Shown here one piece after another: positions 22,203-30,004 of a stretch of 64,000 nt of DNA. The stretch lies in IMG/VR virus record IMGVR_UViG_3300036766_002288, positions 1 to 64,000 of that record. One strand, given 5' to 3'. Within the stretch, counting starts at the first letter, position 1; each line of letters opens with the position of its first letter. The notes beneath the pieces were generated by a model. The model was not told the origin of the DNA. It did not search any database and was given only the letters and a program-made list of their open reading frames with translations. The position numbers and the translations under genes are program-made. The DNA is from a virus.

Positions 22203-23015
22203 TTACTTTTTCCTGGTCTTATTCACATGCTTGGTCGCCCATTCATTAAAACTTCCTGGACCACCGATTTTCTGAGTAGGTGCATAACCAACTTCGCCTG
22301 GTGCAGGCTCAGTGTTTGCTGACTTGTTAGTGTCTTCTGGTGCAATTAAAGTATCTTCATCAACTGGAACCCAATAACCCTCTTCGTCCTTAGCAAACTT
22401 AGTTCCACCTGTCATATCCCTTAATTTAGCAAGGAAGCTGTTCTCTTCCTTTTCTTCTTTCGCCATCATATTACACTTGGAACATTTACCCTTTTGCTTA
22501 TACTTGAGCATGTCCGCACCGTTAGCAGAATTCTGTTTCTTGTCTTTCTCATCAACGGCATCTTTGCCTTCTTTTTTCATCATCATTGGTGGCTTTGCGC
22601 CCATGTCACCGCCTCCAAATGGTGGCTTTTTCTTCTTATCCATAGGTGGTGGTGGACCTTCTTCTCCATCGCCTTCATCACCCATATCATCATGGTCCTC
22701 ACCGTCTTCATCATGGTCATGATCTTCTTCATCGCCGTCTTCATCATGGTCCTCACCGTCTTCATCATCACCCATATCATCATGGTCATGATCTTCTTCA
22801 TCGCCGCCCATATCATCATCATCGGTGGCATCGGCACCGCCCATATCTGGGGCCATACCTGGGTCTTCACCTGGCATAGGCTTCTTGGCTTTTTTCATCA
22901 TGCCAAAAAGTCCAGGGGCTTCGTTTACTGAACCAACAATATTTGCAGACTTGACACCTAGATTTGTATAGCCAAGATTTTCCTGCAAAATTTTCCAAGT
23001 CTTATATGATATCAT
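22203..23015 (-). CDS. Asp/His/Glu-rich repeat protein with CTS-like N-terminus
   Basis: A 270-residue protein starting MISYKTWKILQENLGYTN, with LQE at 10-12. Residues about 55-120 are imperfect acidic repeats (DDMGDDEDGEDHDEDGDEED-type), which could bind divalent metal. Then come Met/Pro/Lys-rich linkers, a CSKCNMM pair and an ordered tail ending GSFNEWATKHVNKTRKK. It resembles a prohead core or scaffold protein in composition. CATAAATA and GGAG lie upstream. Confidence 0.65.
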   Translation of the reverse strand: MISYKTWKILQENLGYTNLGVKSANIVGSVNEAPGLFGMMKKAKKPMPGEDPGMAPDMGGADATDDDDMGGDEEDHDHDDMGDDEDGEDHDEDGDEEDHDHDEDGEDHDDMGDEGDGEEGPPPPMDKKKKPPFGGGDMGAKPPMMMKKEGKDAVDEKDKKQNSANGADMLKYKQKGKCSKCNMMAKEEKEENSFLAKLRDMTGGTKFAKDEEGYWVPVDEDTLIAPEDTNKSANTEPAPGEVGYAPTQKIGGPGSFNEWATKHVNKTRKK

Positions 23016-23040
23016 ATTTTGTCTCCATTAATCCTTATTC

Positions 23041-23048
23041 TATTTATG
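23041..23048 (-). promoter_or_regulatory. Late promoter octamer CATAAATA
   Basis: Lies 25 bases upstream of the ATG at 23015, with GGAGAC as ribosome-binding site in the leader. Confidence 0.6.
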
Positions 23049-23065
23049 CTTTAGTCCTAATTATT

Positions 23066-23257
23066 TTAAGGTCTTGTCAGCGCTTTTAGCAAATGTTCTC
23101 TACGAAGCCTTTCTACCTTTCGTCTTTCCTCTGCCAGTTTTTGGACGTTTTGCATCGCAACAACATTAGGATGTAATTGTGCCTGATTTACAATATTGTT
23201 TTGCAAGTGTGGCACTTGTACAGGTCTATTCGCTTTTGCTCCGCATCCACATCCCAT
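23066..23257 (-). CDS. Small Cys-rich phage protein (MGCGCG type)
   Basis: A 63-residue protein starting MGCGCGAKANRP and continuing as a basic coiled helix (NVQKLAEERRKVERLRREHLLK). Small MGCGCG proteins occur in many large phages without known function. The Cys pair may bind metal or a lipid. GGGG and CATAAATA lie upstream. Confidence 0.65.
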   Translation of the reverse strand: MGCGCGAKANRPVQVPHLQNNIVNQAQLHPNVVAMQNVQKLAEERRKVERLRREHLLKALTRP

Positions 23258-23273
23258 AAATCCCCTTATCTTT

Positions 23274-23281
23274 TATTTATG
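23274..23281 (-). promoter_or_regulatory. Late promoter octamer CATAAATA
   Basis: On the minus strand, 16 bases before the ATG at 23257, with AAGGGG between as ribosome-binding site. Confidence 0.6.
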
Positions 23282-23315
23282 TAGTTAACACTCTTATTTA
23301 GTAATACAAATAAAA

Positions 23316-23346
23316 AAAACTCCGCTATGATTTATAGCGGAGTTTT
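23316..23346. terminator. Bidirectional hairpin terminator
   Basis: AAAACTCCGCTAT and ATAGCGGAGTTTT around GATTT, just beyond the stop of the gene at 23365. Confidence 0.85.
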
Positions 23347-23364
23347 ACACCAATTAAGAATTAA

Positions 23365-23604
23365 TTACTTTTTGGCAGTTTTCTTTGCTGCGAACCTGGG
23401 CTTCGGAAAAGCCGCTCGCTCAACTGATAATACACAATTGTATTTTCGGGCGATTTGACGCGCCGCTTGTTCCAAATTAGAAGCGTTTTCATACATTGTA
23501 TTGCCATCTTTCTTCTTAAGCCTAGTCAGGGCGAAATTTGGCATGTTTACCAACCCTTCAAAGCCGTATGGCGTCGAAGTAACTAACAGTTTCATAACTT
23601 GCAT
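23365..23604 (-). CDS. Hypothetical small basic protein
   Basis: A 79-residue protein. The ATG at 23604 is chosen because GAAAGGTG lies six bases before it. It reads MKLLVTSTPYGFEGLVNMPN, then a helix (NLEQAARQIARKYNCVLSVE) and a Lys/Ala tail typical of DNA-binding or disordered ends. No family was recognised. Confidence 0.6.
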   Translation of the reverse strand: MQVMKLLVTSTPYGFEGLVNMPNFALTRLKKKDGNTMYENASNLEQAARQIARKYNCVLSVERAAFPKPRFAAKKTAKK

Positions 23605-23684
23605 AAAATACACCTTTCTCAAAGAGATGATGGTAAATTACCCTAATCACAGATTAATTTCAAGATCAAATTTTTTAAAAATAG

Positions 23685-23692
23685 GATAAATA
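23685..23692 (+). promoter_or_regulatory. Late promoter octamer GATAAATA
   Basis: Lies 46 bases before the ATG at 23739, with AGGAG near the end of the leader. Confidence 0.5.
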
Positions 23693-23738
23693 TTTGTCTA
23701 CAACCCTATATAATCTAAGGTTATAGTTCAGGAGACAT

Positions 23739-23957
23739 ATGAAAACATTTTTCCAGTGGGCAAAAGATAAGAAATATGAGATTCCAGTAATGGAAAAAAC
23801 ATTGAGAACGGGTATCCACACGGCAATGCCAAGAGGCTATATTAGAAGTCAATATCCTGACGGTTACTTTGCTCCAGTAATTGGAACATGGGAACTAGAC
23901 TTGAAGAATCAGGATAAATTTGTCAAAGACAAGGCACCGTCAGATGGCGCACCTTAA
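23739..23957 (+). CDS. Small late protein with CTS-like N-terminus
   Basis: A 72-residue protein starting MKTFFQWAKDKKYEIP, a clear capsid-targeting-like peptide. The rest (TLRTGIHTAMPRGYIRSQYP, FAPVIGTWELDLKNQDKF) is compact and basic. It has a CAGGAG site. The terminator that follows is shared with the opposing gene. Confidence 0.65.
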   Translation: MKTFFQWAKDKKYEIPVMEKTLRTGIHTAMPRGYIRSQYPDGYFAPVIGTWELDLKNQDKFVKDKAPSDGAP

Positions 23958-23983
23958 TAAATTTTCCCCCTCATCTCGAAGAT

Positions 23984-24012
23984 AAAAAGGCCCAATAATT
24001 TTGGGCCTTTTT
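23984..24012. terminator. Bidirectional hairpin terminator
   Basis: AAAAAGGCCCAA and TTGGGCCTTTTT around TAATT, between the genes ending at 23957 and 24011. Confidence 0.85.
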
Positions 24013-24337
24013 ATTTGTCTGTAGACTTTTTTATTCTCTGTTTGTGATCCTTGTCTACTAGACTTTGCGGTTTTTTAGGTAGAAGATCAGGCGGCACATT
24101 CCCCCAATAACCCCAACTATCATCGTTTTTAGGATGTGCAAAGATCATTCCCAACTTAAAATACTTATCAATAATTTCTTCAACTCGATCTTTAGGTAAG
24201 CCAGAATCCGTCGAAATACCAGTTGTTGAACGCCATATATATTTTGGATTTCGTGCCAAAGATACAAAGAAAGCAAATTCTTCATCACCTTCCTTAGTGC
24301 CTATTGGATAAACTTCTGTCCATTTTTTTGGTTTCAT
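24011..24337 (-). CDS. Hypothetical protein, winged-helix-like
   Basis: A 108-residue protein. The middle part WRSTTGISTDSGLPKDRVEE followed by a helix and GMIFAHPKNDDSWGYWG looks like a small winged helix with its wing. The C-terminus is basic. DNA binding is plausible but unproven. It is a single gene with terminators at both ends. Confidence 0.5.
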   Translation of the reverse strand: MKPKKWTEVYPIGTKEGDEEFAFFVSLARNPKYIWRSTTGISTDSGLPKDRVEEIIDKYFKLGMIFAHPKNDDSWGYWGNVPPDLLPKKPQSLVDKDHKQRIKKSTDK

Positions 24338-24401
24338 TTTTCTCCTAAAATTTGAGTCTAAGCTATTATATAGATATAGGTTATATTAGTAAAGGCCATA
24401 T

Positions 24402-24896
24402 ATGAAAAAAAATAAATTAAACAAATTGAACAGGCTGCACCATTCACAGGTGTTAGACATGAAGCGTAAAAAAGCTGCGAACGCAGTCAAAGGTGATGGT
24501 GTATATCTCTTTGTCAACAATACTAGAGGCGATTTAAGTTTGCCTAAACCACCTTTAAAAGGCCCAAATCCAGTACCGCCAGGTAGAACTTTTGAGGGTG
24601 ATAGCTATTTTATGTGCTTATTAAAAACTAATGACGTGAGGTTAATAGAAGTCATTAAACCAGCAGCGAATACTGTTCCTAATGCTGCACCAGTTCTTAT
24701 TAATGAAAGGATAGAAAACATGCCACAGAAATTGATTCTAGATCAACCAGAAACATTTGGCCATCAAGGTAAGATTGAACATGTTGTTCCAGACGGTCAA
24801 AATGTTAAGTTGAATGAAACCCAACCAGCGGAAAAACCAGTTGACAAACTTCTAACAGAAGACCCATTGGCAGGCGTTGAAATCATTCTAAACTAA
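24402..24896 (+). CDS. Hypothetical protein, possibly virion-associated
   Basis: A 164-residue protein. A basic N-terminus (MKKNKLNKLNRLHHSQVLDM) is followed by a small beta unit (GVYLFVNNTRGDLSLPKP, GRTFEGDSYFMCLL) and a long extended Pro/Asn/Glu tail. Phage virion proteins often show this mix. No family is known. A terminator follows. Confidence 0.55.
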   Translation: MKKNKLNKLNRLHHSQVLDMKRKKAANAVKGDGVYLFVNNTRGDLSLPKPPLKGPNPVPPGRTFEGDSYFMCLLKTNDVRLIEVIKPAANTVPNAAPVLINERIENMPQKLILDQPETFGHQGKIEHVVPDGQNVKLNETQPAEKPVDKLLTEDPLAGVEIILN

Positions 24897-24908
24897 ACAA
24901 ATTCAAAT

Positions 24909-24943
24909 AAAAAACCCATTGTAAAAATACAATGGGTTTTTTT
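24909..24943. terminator. Bidirectional hairpin terminator
   Basis: AAAAAACCCATTGTA and TACAATGGGTTTTTT, between the plus gene ending at 24896 and the exported-protein block ending at 24959. Confidence 0.85.
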
Positions 24944-24958
24944 CATGCCTATTATCTA

Positions 24959-25681
24959 TTAACGACGAACAATCACTCTATTGCCAAAGAGTCCGTTTCT
25001 TACTACTATGTTAGCTCTGCCATTGTTTACAATAACTCTGCTACCAAATAAACCACCAAATAGACCGTTATTGACGACAACAGTATTGTTAAAACCAAAG
25101 CGATTTACTCCAAAAGTATTGAATCCAAAGCGATTGAATCCAACATGGTTAAAACCAACTCCGTAGCCAACACCAAAAGCTGGTGTGTAGGCAAGTGCTG
25201 GAGCTACTGCGCCGACTGGTGCAAAAGCAACAGGGGCAGGACAAGGATCAGCTACTGGTGCTGCAAAAGCAACAGGGGCAGCTTGGCAAGGTGCCGCGAC
25301 TGCATATGAAGCTGCTACTGGATAAGCAACAGGAACGGCCACAGTTACAGGAACAGGAACGGCATAACCAACGCCTACTCCATGAACACCGAAACCAAAT
25401 CCATGATTTACAAATCCGAAATTGTTAAATCCGAAACCAAATCCATGATTTACAAATCCGAAATTGTTAAATCCGAAACCAAATCCATGATTTACAAATC
25501 CGAAATTGTTAAATCCGAAACCAAATCCACGATTGACTACAACTACGTTACGATTGAATCCACGATTGACTACAACTGCATTGCGTCCGAGACCACGACG
25601 AACAACTACTGCGGCATCAGCTACTGGTGCTGCACTAAACAGCATGGCTGCGCCTAAAATCAAACTAGTTAACCACTTCAT
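24959..25681 (-). CDS. Exported Gly/Phe/Asn repeat protein, planctomycete-like
   Basis: A 240-residue protein with signal peptide MKWLTSLILGAAMLFSAAPV (cut after ADA). The mature part is low complexity: 14-residue units GFGFNNFGFVNHGF repeated about three times, an Ala/Val/Pro middle and a VNRFGF / RVIVNNG end. Surface proteins of this style are common in Gemmata-like planctomycetes. It may coat the cell or a particle. It is the last gene of the exported block, with AGGAGG before the ATG. Confidence 0.65.
   Translation of the reverse strand: MKWLTSLILGAAMLFSAAPVADAAVVVRRGLGRNAVVVNRGFNRNVVVVNRGFGFGFNNFGFVNHGFGFGFNNFGFVNHGFGFGFNNFGFVNHGFGFGVHGVGVGYAVPVPVTVAVPVAYPVAASYAVAAPCQAAPVAFAAPVADPCPAPVAFAPVGAVAPALAYTPAFGVGYGVGFNHVGFNRFGFNTFGVNRFGFNNTVVVNNGLFGGLFGSRVIVNNGRANIVVRNGLFGNRVIVRR
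25390..25530. repeat. Three exact 42-bp tandem repeats
   Basis: Units at 25390-25431, 25432-25473 and 25474-25515, with a partial fourth. Each encodes GFGFNNFGFVNHGF-type sequence of the exported protein. DNA identity of the copies suggests recent expansion. Confidence 0.85.
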
Positions 25682-25749
25682 AATCCTCCTATAATTTAAG
25701 ACACTTTATATATGCCTTCAATACCGCAAAAATTTAATCAATTCACAAA

Positions 25750-26613
25750 TTAATTTACACCAATTTGCCTTAGCCATTCTAAAATACTCTGTCTTTCATA
25801 CACTGAAAGCTGAAATTGCGTTTCTTTTGGGGGCATATGGCCCCTAGCAACTTCTTCTTTAACTTTTAACCAATTAACATTTTGGTTCAAATGTCCAATC
25901 TGAGTATAGATTTGGAACTCCTTTTTAGCTCCTACCCCCGTATGGCATTGGGCACATGTCCTACCAAATGCGTTAAAAACCACCTGCGTTAATTGTTGAT
26001 CGGGTTGCCTGGGAGCCTGTGATTGTTGTGGTTGTGGTTGTGGTTGTGGTTGTGGTTGTGGCGTACCAGGAACGGGTGGAGGGCCACCATCAGAAGTTCC
26101 ATCTGCCATCTTATTCATTTCCTCCAACAACGCTTTAGCAAGTTCTCTAATTTGATCTTTCCTGCTAAGACCCAGCTGTTGTTGCTGTTGTTGCTGTTGT
26201 TGCATGTTATATGCATTGGGTTGCTGATATCCGTATGGTTGTGTTTGCATCCCATAACCATATGGTTGAACTGCCGCTGGATAAGCACCCTGCTGCACGA
26301 CAGGATAAGCTTGTGGGTATCCTGTTACAGGCACGGTCGGCACTGCATATGTGGTTGGGACATATTGAAACTGAAATGCTGGAACCAAAACAGGATATGC
26401 AAAAGTTGGTGTGCATATTGTTTCTACTACGGGGGCGCATACTGTAGTGCAGACGGTATTGCAAACTGGCGCACATACTGTTCCGCAACTCACTGGCGCG
26501 CAGCGACCTCTAAATATTCCACACCTTCTTCCGAAGGCAAAGGCATCGCTGCTTGCAAAAAATAGACTAATCGCTCCTACTGCTAATAATGTTATAAGTA
26601 CCCATTTTCTCAT
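25750..26613 (-). CDS. Exported protein with C-terminal c-type cytochrome domain
   Basis: A 287-residue protein. It has a signal peptide (about 1-26, MRKWVLITLLAVGAISLFFA), then a Cys-rich stretch (CGTVCAPVCNTVC), a Tyr/Pro/Gln-rich linker with poly-Q and (PQ)n, and a C-terminal domain at about 218-287. That domain has the haem motif CAQCH (220-224) and a likely axial Met in RGHMPPK (Met260), the usual cytochrome c order. It probably binds haem outside the cytoplasm. Phage cytochromes are hardly known. It resembles planctomycete c-type proteins, so recent acquisition is likely. Confidence 0.75.
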   Translation of the reverse strand: MRKWVLITLLAVGAISLFFASSDAFAFGRRCGIFRGRCAPVSCGTVCAPVCNTVCTTVCAPVVETICTPTFAYPVLVPAFQFQYVPTTYAVPTVPVTGYPQAYPVVQQGAYPAAVQPYGYGMQTQPYGYQQPNAYNMQQQQQQQQQLGLSRKDQIRELAKALLEEMNKMADGTSDGGPPPVPGTPQPQPQPQPQPQQSQAPRQPDQQLTQVVFNAFGRTCAQCHTGVGAKKEFQIYTQIGHLNQNVNWLKVKEEVARGHMPPKETQFQLSVYERQSILEWLRQIGVN

Positions 26614-26632
26614 ATCACTCCTTCTTAGTTAA

Positions 26633-28486
26633 TTATGGCTTCGGTATAGGAATAAGTGGTCCAGGTGGGAACTGATCCGCATGATCTAATCCTTGCTTCC
26701 TTGCCATAATTAAAATCATAAATCTCTGGAATGAATGCTCCCATTGGTCACGTTTAATGGGGCGGATCGGGCTACGCAATAACCCTAGAACCAAATTGTC
26801 CTTACTAGCCTTTATATATCCATCTAATTGGTTAAATTCTACACCAATATCTCTGGAAACCTCTTCATGTGTTAAAAGGTTCTCAATATAATTGTTGTAT
26901 ATCTCGCTCATGACTCTGGATACAACTTCTGATTGCAAACCAGTTGACCTAGAAACAGCATCACGATACAGATTTTGGTCTGCAACTATTTGCCTATCTA
27001 AGTCGGAACCAAATAAATCTTCAATCTTATAAAAATCTTCTTTCCTAGTTACCAATAACTTAAGTTCTCTAGGATTCTTTAATTTGTTTGTCAATGCGCG
27101 AACTTCGTCATTAATTGGTCTAATACCATCAGCATGACAAATCATACAACTTCTTCCTGGTCGTACCAGTCTGTCAACTGAACCATTATCAAGAGCAATT
27201 TCAGGATTAGCAAAATCAACTCTTTTCCCTTTACCATCCGTTAATAAATAAGCTTGCAGTCCATTTGGCAACGTTCCTATTTCTTCGGTTGCATCAAATT
27301 GCTCACGCAATAAGAATTGAACGTAATTCCTATCATCTACTGATTTTAATGAATCATGGCTTCTCCAGATATAGCCGCCCGTAAAAGTAGGGCTTCTATT
27401 TAGAGTCCTATTGTTTCTTGCAACCATTGAAGTTACAACAACAGCTTTATCCTGTGATCTTGCTTTTTCAGCAAGTTTTTCATCTGCAAAAATTAACTTG
27501 TCAAAATCTTCTGCTTTATCTCCTAGTTTCAAGAAATCATAGTAGGCTGGAGGGACTATAACATTTGACATAAACCAATCTCCTCTATAGATTGGAAAGT
27601 CAGAATGTGTGTTGCTCATCAATGTTTGATAACCTAACGGGTCTAACCAAGGCACCTTACAATCAATTACAAACTTTCTTTTATTAGAAACTGTTTCTTC
27701 TACTTCTACGTCCTCTAGAGTGACTACTTCTTTAAAAATCTGCTGACCACGTTGGTCATATTGATTAGTAGGAACTTTCTTAACTTTTTCTACCTGCTTC
27801 TTAACCTTTACCTTTTCAAAAACAGGTTGTTCTACGAACATATGGAAATAAGGTTCTGGCTGTGGATGGACTCCACTACCTTTAAGACCTAATTTCTCCC
27901 ATGCTTCAGGGGTCCATTCATAATCATTGATATTTAAACGAATCAAGGTTTCATCACTAGCCCCTACAAATTCTGGGATGTACATCTGTCTTCGTGTACT
28001 TAGAGAATTACACACGAAGGATAAGGCGGCAGCATATTCTTTCCTTTTGGCTTTTGGTATGTTATAGAGAGATATATAACGTATGTAAGGTCGCATTTCT
28101 ACTGGCAGTGATAATAAGTCACCAGTAGCAAATACAACTGCACTATTAGGCCCATATAAAATTTCAGGTGGTGGATTTAAATTAGGTGGCCCAACATTAG
28201 GCAGAGAATTAACCTGCTGATTAACAGGTGGTGTATCACTCACTTGTGGTGGCGGCGTTGGCGGCTCCACAAGTTTAGGCGGACCATTGTTAACTAATTG
28301 ACTATTTTTAGGCAACGAAACATCAACCCGTGGTGACGTAGTATTAATCACAGGTTGCGTTTTAACTTGCAAATCAGGAGTAGAAGTCTCAACTTTACGG
28401 TCTGCGTTGCGTGATGCTGCTGTTACGAATACTAAGACAGCAGCAACAATCGCTACACACGACATAATAACACTAAATTTTTTCAT
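26633..28486 (-). CDS. Large exported protein with a CxxCH haem motif, planctomycete-like
   Basis: A 617-residue protein. It has an N-terminal signal or anchor (MKKFSVIMSCVAIVAAVLVF), a Pro/Val-rich linker (about 30-110), then a folded body. One CMICH motif lies at 447-451 in GRSCMICHADGIRPIND, so covalent haem binding is likely, though the distal ligand is unclear. The body contains GGYIWRSHDSLKSVDDRNYV and similar blocks that I associate with planctomycete proteins. It lies 19 bases upstream of the smaller cytochrome-like gene, so the two may act together. Confidence 0.65.
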   Translation of the reverse strand: MKKFSVIMSCVAIVAAVLVFVTAASRNADRKVETSTPDLQVKTQPVINTTSPRVDVSLPKNSQLVNNGPPKLVEPPTPPPQVSDTPPVNQQVNSLPNVGPPNLNPPPEILYGPNSAVVFATGDLLSLPVEMRPYIRYISLYNIPKAKRKEYAAALSFVCNSLSTRRQMYIPEFVGASDETLIRLNINDYEWTPEAWEKLGLKGSGVHPQPEPYFHMFVEQPVFEKVKVKKQVEKVKKVPTNQYDQRGQQIFKEVVTLEDVEVEETVSNKRKFVIDCKVPWLDPLGYQTLMSNTHSDFPIYRGDWFMSNVIVPPAYYDFLKLGDKAEDFDKLIFADEKLAEKARSQDKAVVVTSMVARNNRTLNRSPTFTGGYIWRSHDSLKSVDDRNYVQFLLREQFDATEEIGTLPNGLQAYLLTDGKGKRVDFANPEIALDNGSVDRLVRPGRSCMICHADGIRPINDEVRALTNKLKNPRELKLLVTRKEDFYKIEDLFGSDLDRQIVADQNLYRDAVSRSTGLQSEVVSRVMSEIYNNYIENLLTHEEVSRDIGVEFNQLDGYIKASKDNLVLGLLRSPIRPIKRDQWEHSFQRFMILIMARKQGLDHADQFPPGPLIPIPKP

Positions 28487-28492
28487 TCGGCA

Positions 28493-29158
28493 TCACTTCA
28501 CTGTTGGTTTAGGCTGCAAAGCATTTAAAATCATTTGAACAAGGAACTGCATAATCTGATCTCCGTACTGCTGCTCCAACACAGGAAGATAAGTCGTAAT
28601 CATCTGAACTATGTACTGAACTAATTGCTCTCCATATTGCTGTCCTAATGTAGGGAGAAAATTCGTAATTTCCTGAATAATAAATTGAACGATCTGACTC
28701 CCATATTTTTGTTGTAATGTTGGAAGTATGTTTAATATTGCTTGGACAATAAATTGTATAACTTGGTTCCCATATTTTTGTTCCAAAATAGGGAGGAAGT
28801 TTTTAATAAGTTGTGGTAGATAATTTTCAATAAGAGCTTCTATAAAACTAATATCAATTCCACCAACATTTCCAGTAACACTACTGGTAATATCATTGCC
28901 GACAACAATGTTTCCAGGCACAACTACGTTAGCAGCGGCGAAATTTGCCTGCTTCTTAGCAAATAGGGACACCAAGAACTGTAGTAGTCCAGGACCAAAT
29001 TTATTCATTACCTCAACAATTAAACCAACACTAAATCCATTGCGTGCTGCTTCCACTACAAGGGCGAGTATATCAGCCCCATATTTTTCCAGTATATCAG
29101 TTATCCATGTGGCATCAAAGCCAAAATTTTCTGCACTAATCTTTAATTCTTCCGACAT
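28493..29158 (-). CDS. Protein with four tandem 23-residue helical repeats
   Basis: A 221-residue protein without a signal peptide. Residues about 1-70 are helical with a glycine-rich loop. Residues about 124-215 hold four copies of LPxLxQxYGxQxxQFIVQxI, each 23 residues, which would make an amphipathic solenoid or pore-like bundle. The repeats differ at the DNA level, so they are old. It sits between the papain-like protease and the cytochrome-like gene with 6-9 base gaps. Function is unknown. Confidence 0.65.
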   Translation of the reverse strand: MSEELKISAENFGFDATWITDILEKYGADILALVVEAARNGFSVGLIVEVMNKFGPGLLQFLVSLFAKKQANFAAANVVVPGNIVVGNDITSSVTGNVGGIDISFIEALIENYLPQLIKNFLPILEQKYGNQVIQFIVQAILNILPTLQQKYGSQIVQFIIQEITNFLPTLGQQYGEQLVQYIVQMITTYLPVLEQQYGDQIMQFLVQMILNALQPKPTVK

Positions 29159-29167
29159 TTTTGCTCC

Positions 29168-30004
29168 TTAATTAGGTACAATAGGCACTTCATCAGCTGG
29201 GGTATTATCTTGTGGGTCATCTATAATTGCTTGAATTGCAAAAGCGTCTGGGTTCATCATGTTGAAATGACCCCTTTGCAAATAACAATGTCCATTCTTA
29301 CCAAAATTACTACCCCAACTATTCTGTATCTTAATTAGCCAGCCATATTTAGCTGATTTCTTGAGGCCCATGCCCAATACACAATGACCACCACCACCAC
29401 CTGCTGGCAACGGGGCAACACCTTCACTATCTAAATTTGGGAAATTATTGCCAACATATAATCCAAGAGGACATACAAAACCCAACGTAATTGCAGAACA
29501 AATGTCCTCGAAAGTCTGACAATGATAAGCCTGAGCCAGCTTAAATCTCTTAGCAATTTCAAAAGCGGTTGGCGGGAATTGATTTTGGAACATCGTTCCT
29601 GCTGGTATATCCCCTAATCGACAGATTCCATATTGCATTAAAGCTTTTAACGCATCGGAGATTTGTGCCCCTGCATCCCTTCCACCATTAATTAACCCAT
29701 ATGCAAAGAATGGCGTAAATGGAACCAATGGTCTTCCAGATTGCTTATAGCACATCTCCATACCCGAACATGTCCCATGTCCTACACAACTACTAGTCAT
29801 GCCCTGATTTAGAATCGGTAAGTTGTACCATTCTAAATCAATTTCCTGCCATTGCGATGGATCAAGGGTCGTAGCCATTGCTGACCCAAATTTTGGAAAC
29901 TCCTTTATGGACTCAGAAGTTTCGGGGATACATGCTAAAACTCTATAAAATCCATCGAATTTAATAGAAGGTAAATTACTAATTGAATACTTGCCTATAT
30001 GCAT
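29168..30004 (-). CDS. Papain-like cysteine protease (C1A family)
   Basis: A 278-residue protein. The active-site plan is complete: Gln67 and Cys73 in LNQGMTSSCVGHG, His207 in GGGGGHCVLGMG and Asn228 in IQNSWGSNFG. There is no signal peptide and no long propeptide, so it would be active in the cytosol unless exported another way. Proteins of this subtype (WYNLPILNQ...FAYGLINGGRDAG) are, as I recall, frequent in planctomycetes next to Ig-like exported proteins, as here. The start overlaps the upstream stop (TAATG). Confidence 0.8.
   Translation of the reverse strand: MHIGKYSISNLPSIKFDGFYRVLACIPETSESIKEFPKFGSAMATTLDPSQWQEIDLEWYNLPILNQGMTSSCVGHGTCSGMEMCYKQSGRPLVPFTPFFAYGLINGGRDAGAQISDALKALMQYGICRLGDIPAGTMFQNQFPPTAFEIAKRFKLAQAYHCQTFEDICSAITLGFVCPLGLYVGNNFPNLDSEGVAPLPAGGGGGHCVLGMGLKKSAKYGWLIKIQNSWGSNFGKNGHCYLQRGHFNMMNPDAFAIQAIIDDPQDNTPADEVPIVPN

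Noticed and set aside
21976-22275. 99-residue plus-strand frame
   Set aside because: Leu/Phe-rich translation across a terminator and into the end of the acidic gene on the other strand, with no ribosome-binding site.
22477-22931. Plus-strand reading frames opposite the acidic repeat protein
   Set aside because: They are low-complexity mirrors of the Asp/His repeats on the minus strand, with no ribosome-binding sites and no sensible protein features.
25390-25530. CRISPR array
   Set aside because: The repeats are contiguous 42-bp units without spacers and lie in frame in an exported protein gene.
26023-26632. Plus-strand reading frames rich in Leu/Trp opposite the cytochrome-like gene
   Set aside because: They come from the (GGTTGT)n and CAG-type coding repeats of the minus gene. 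The minus frame has a signal peptide and a haem motif, the plus frames none.
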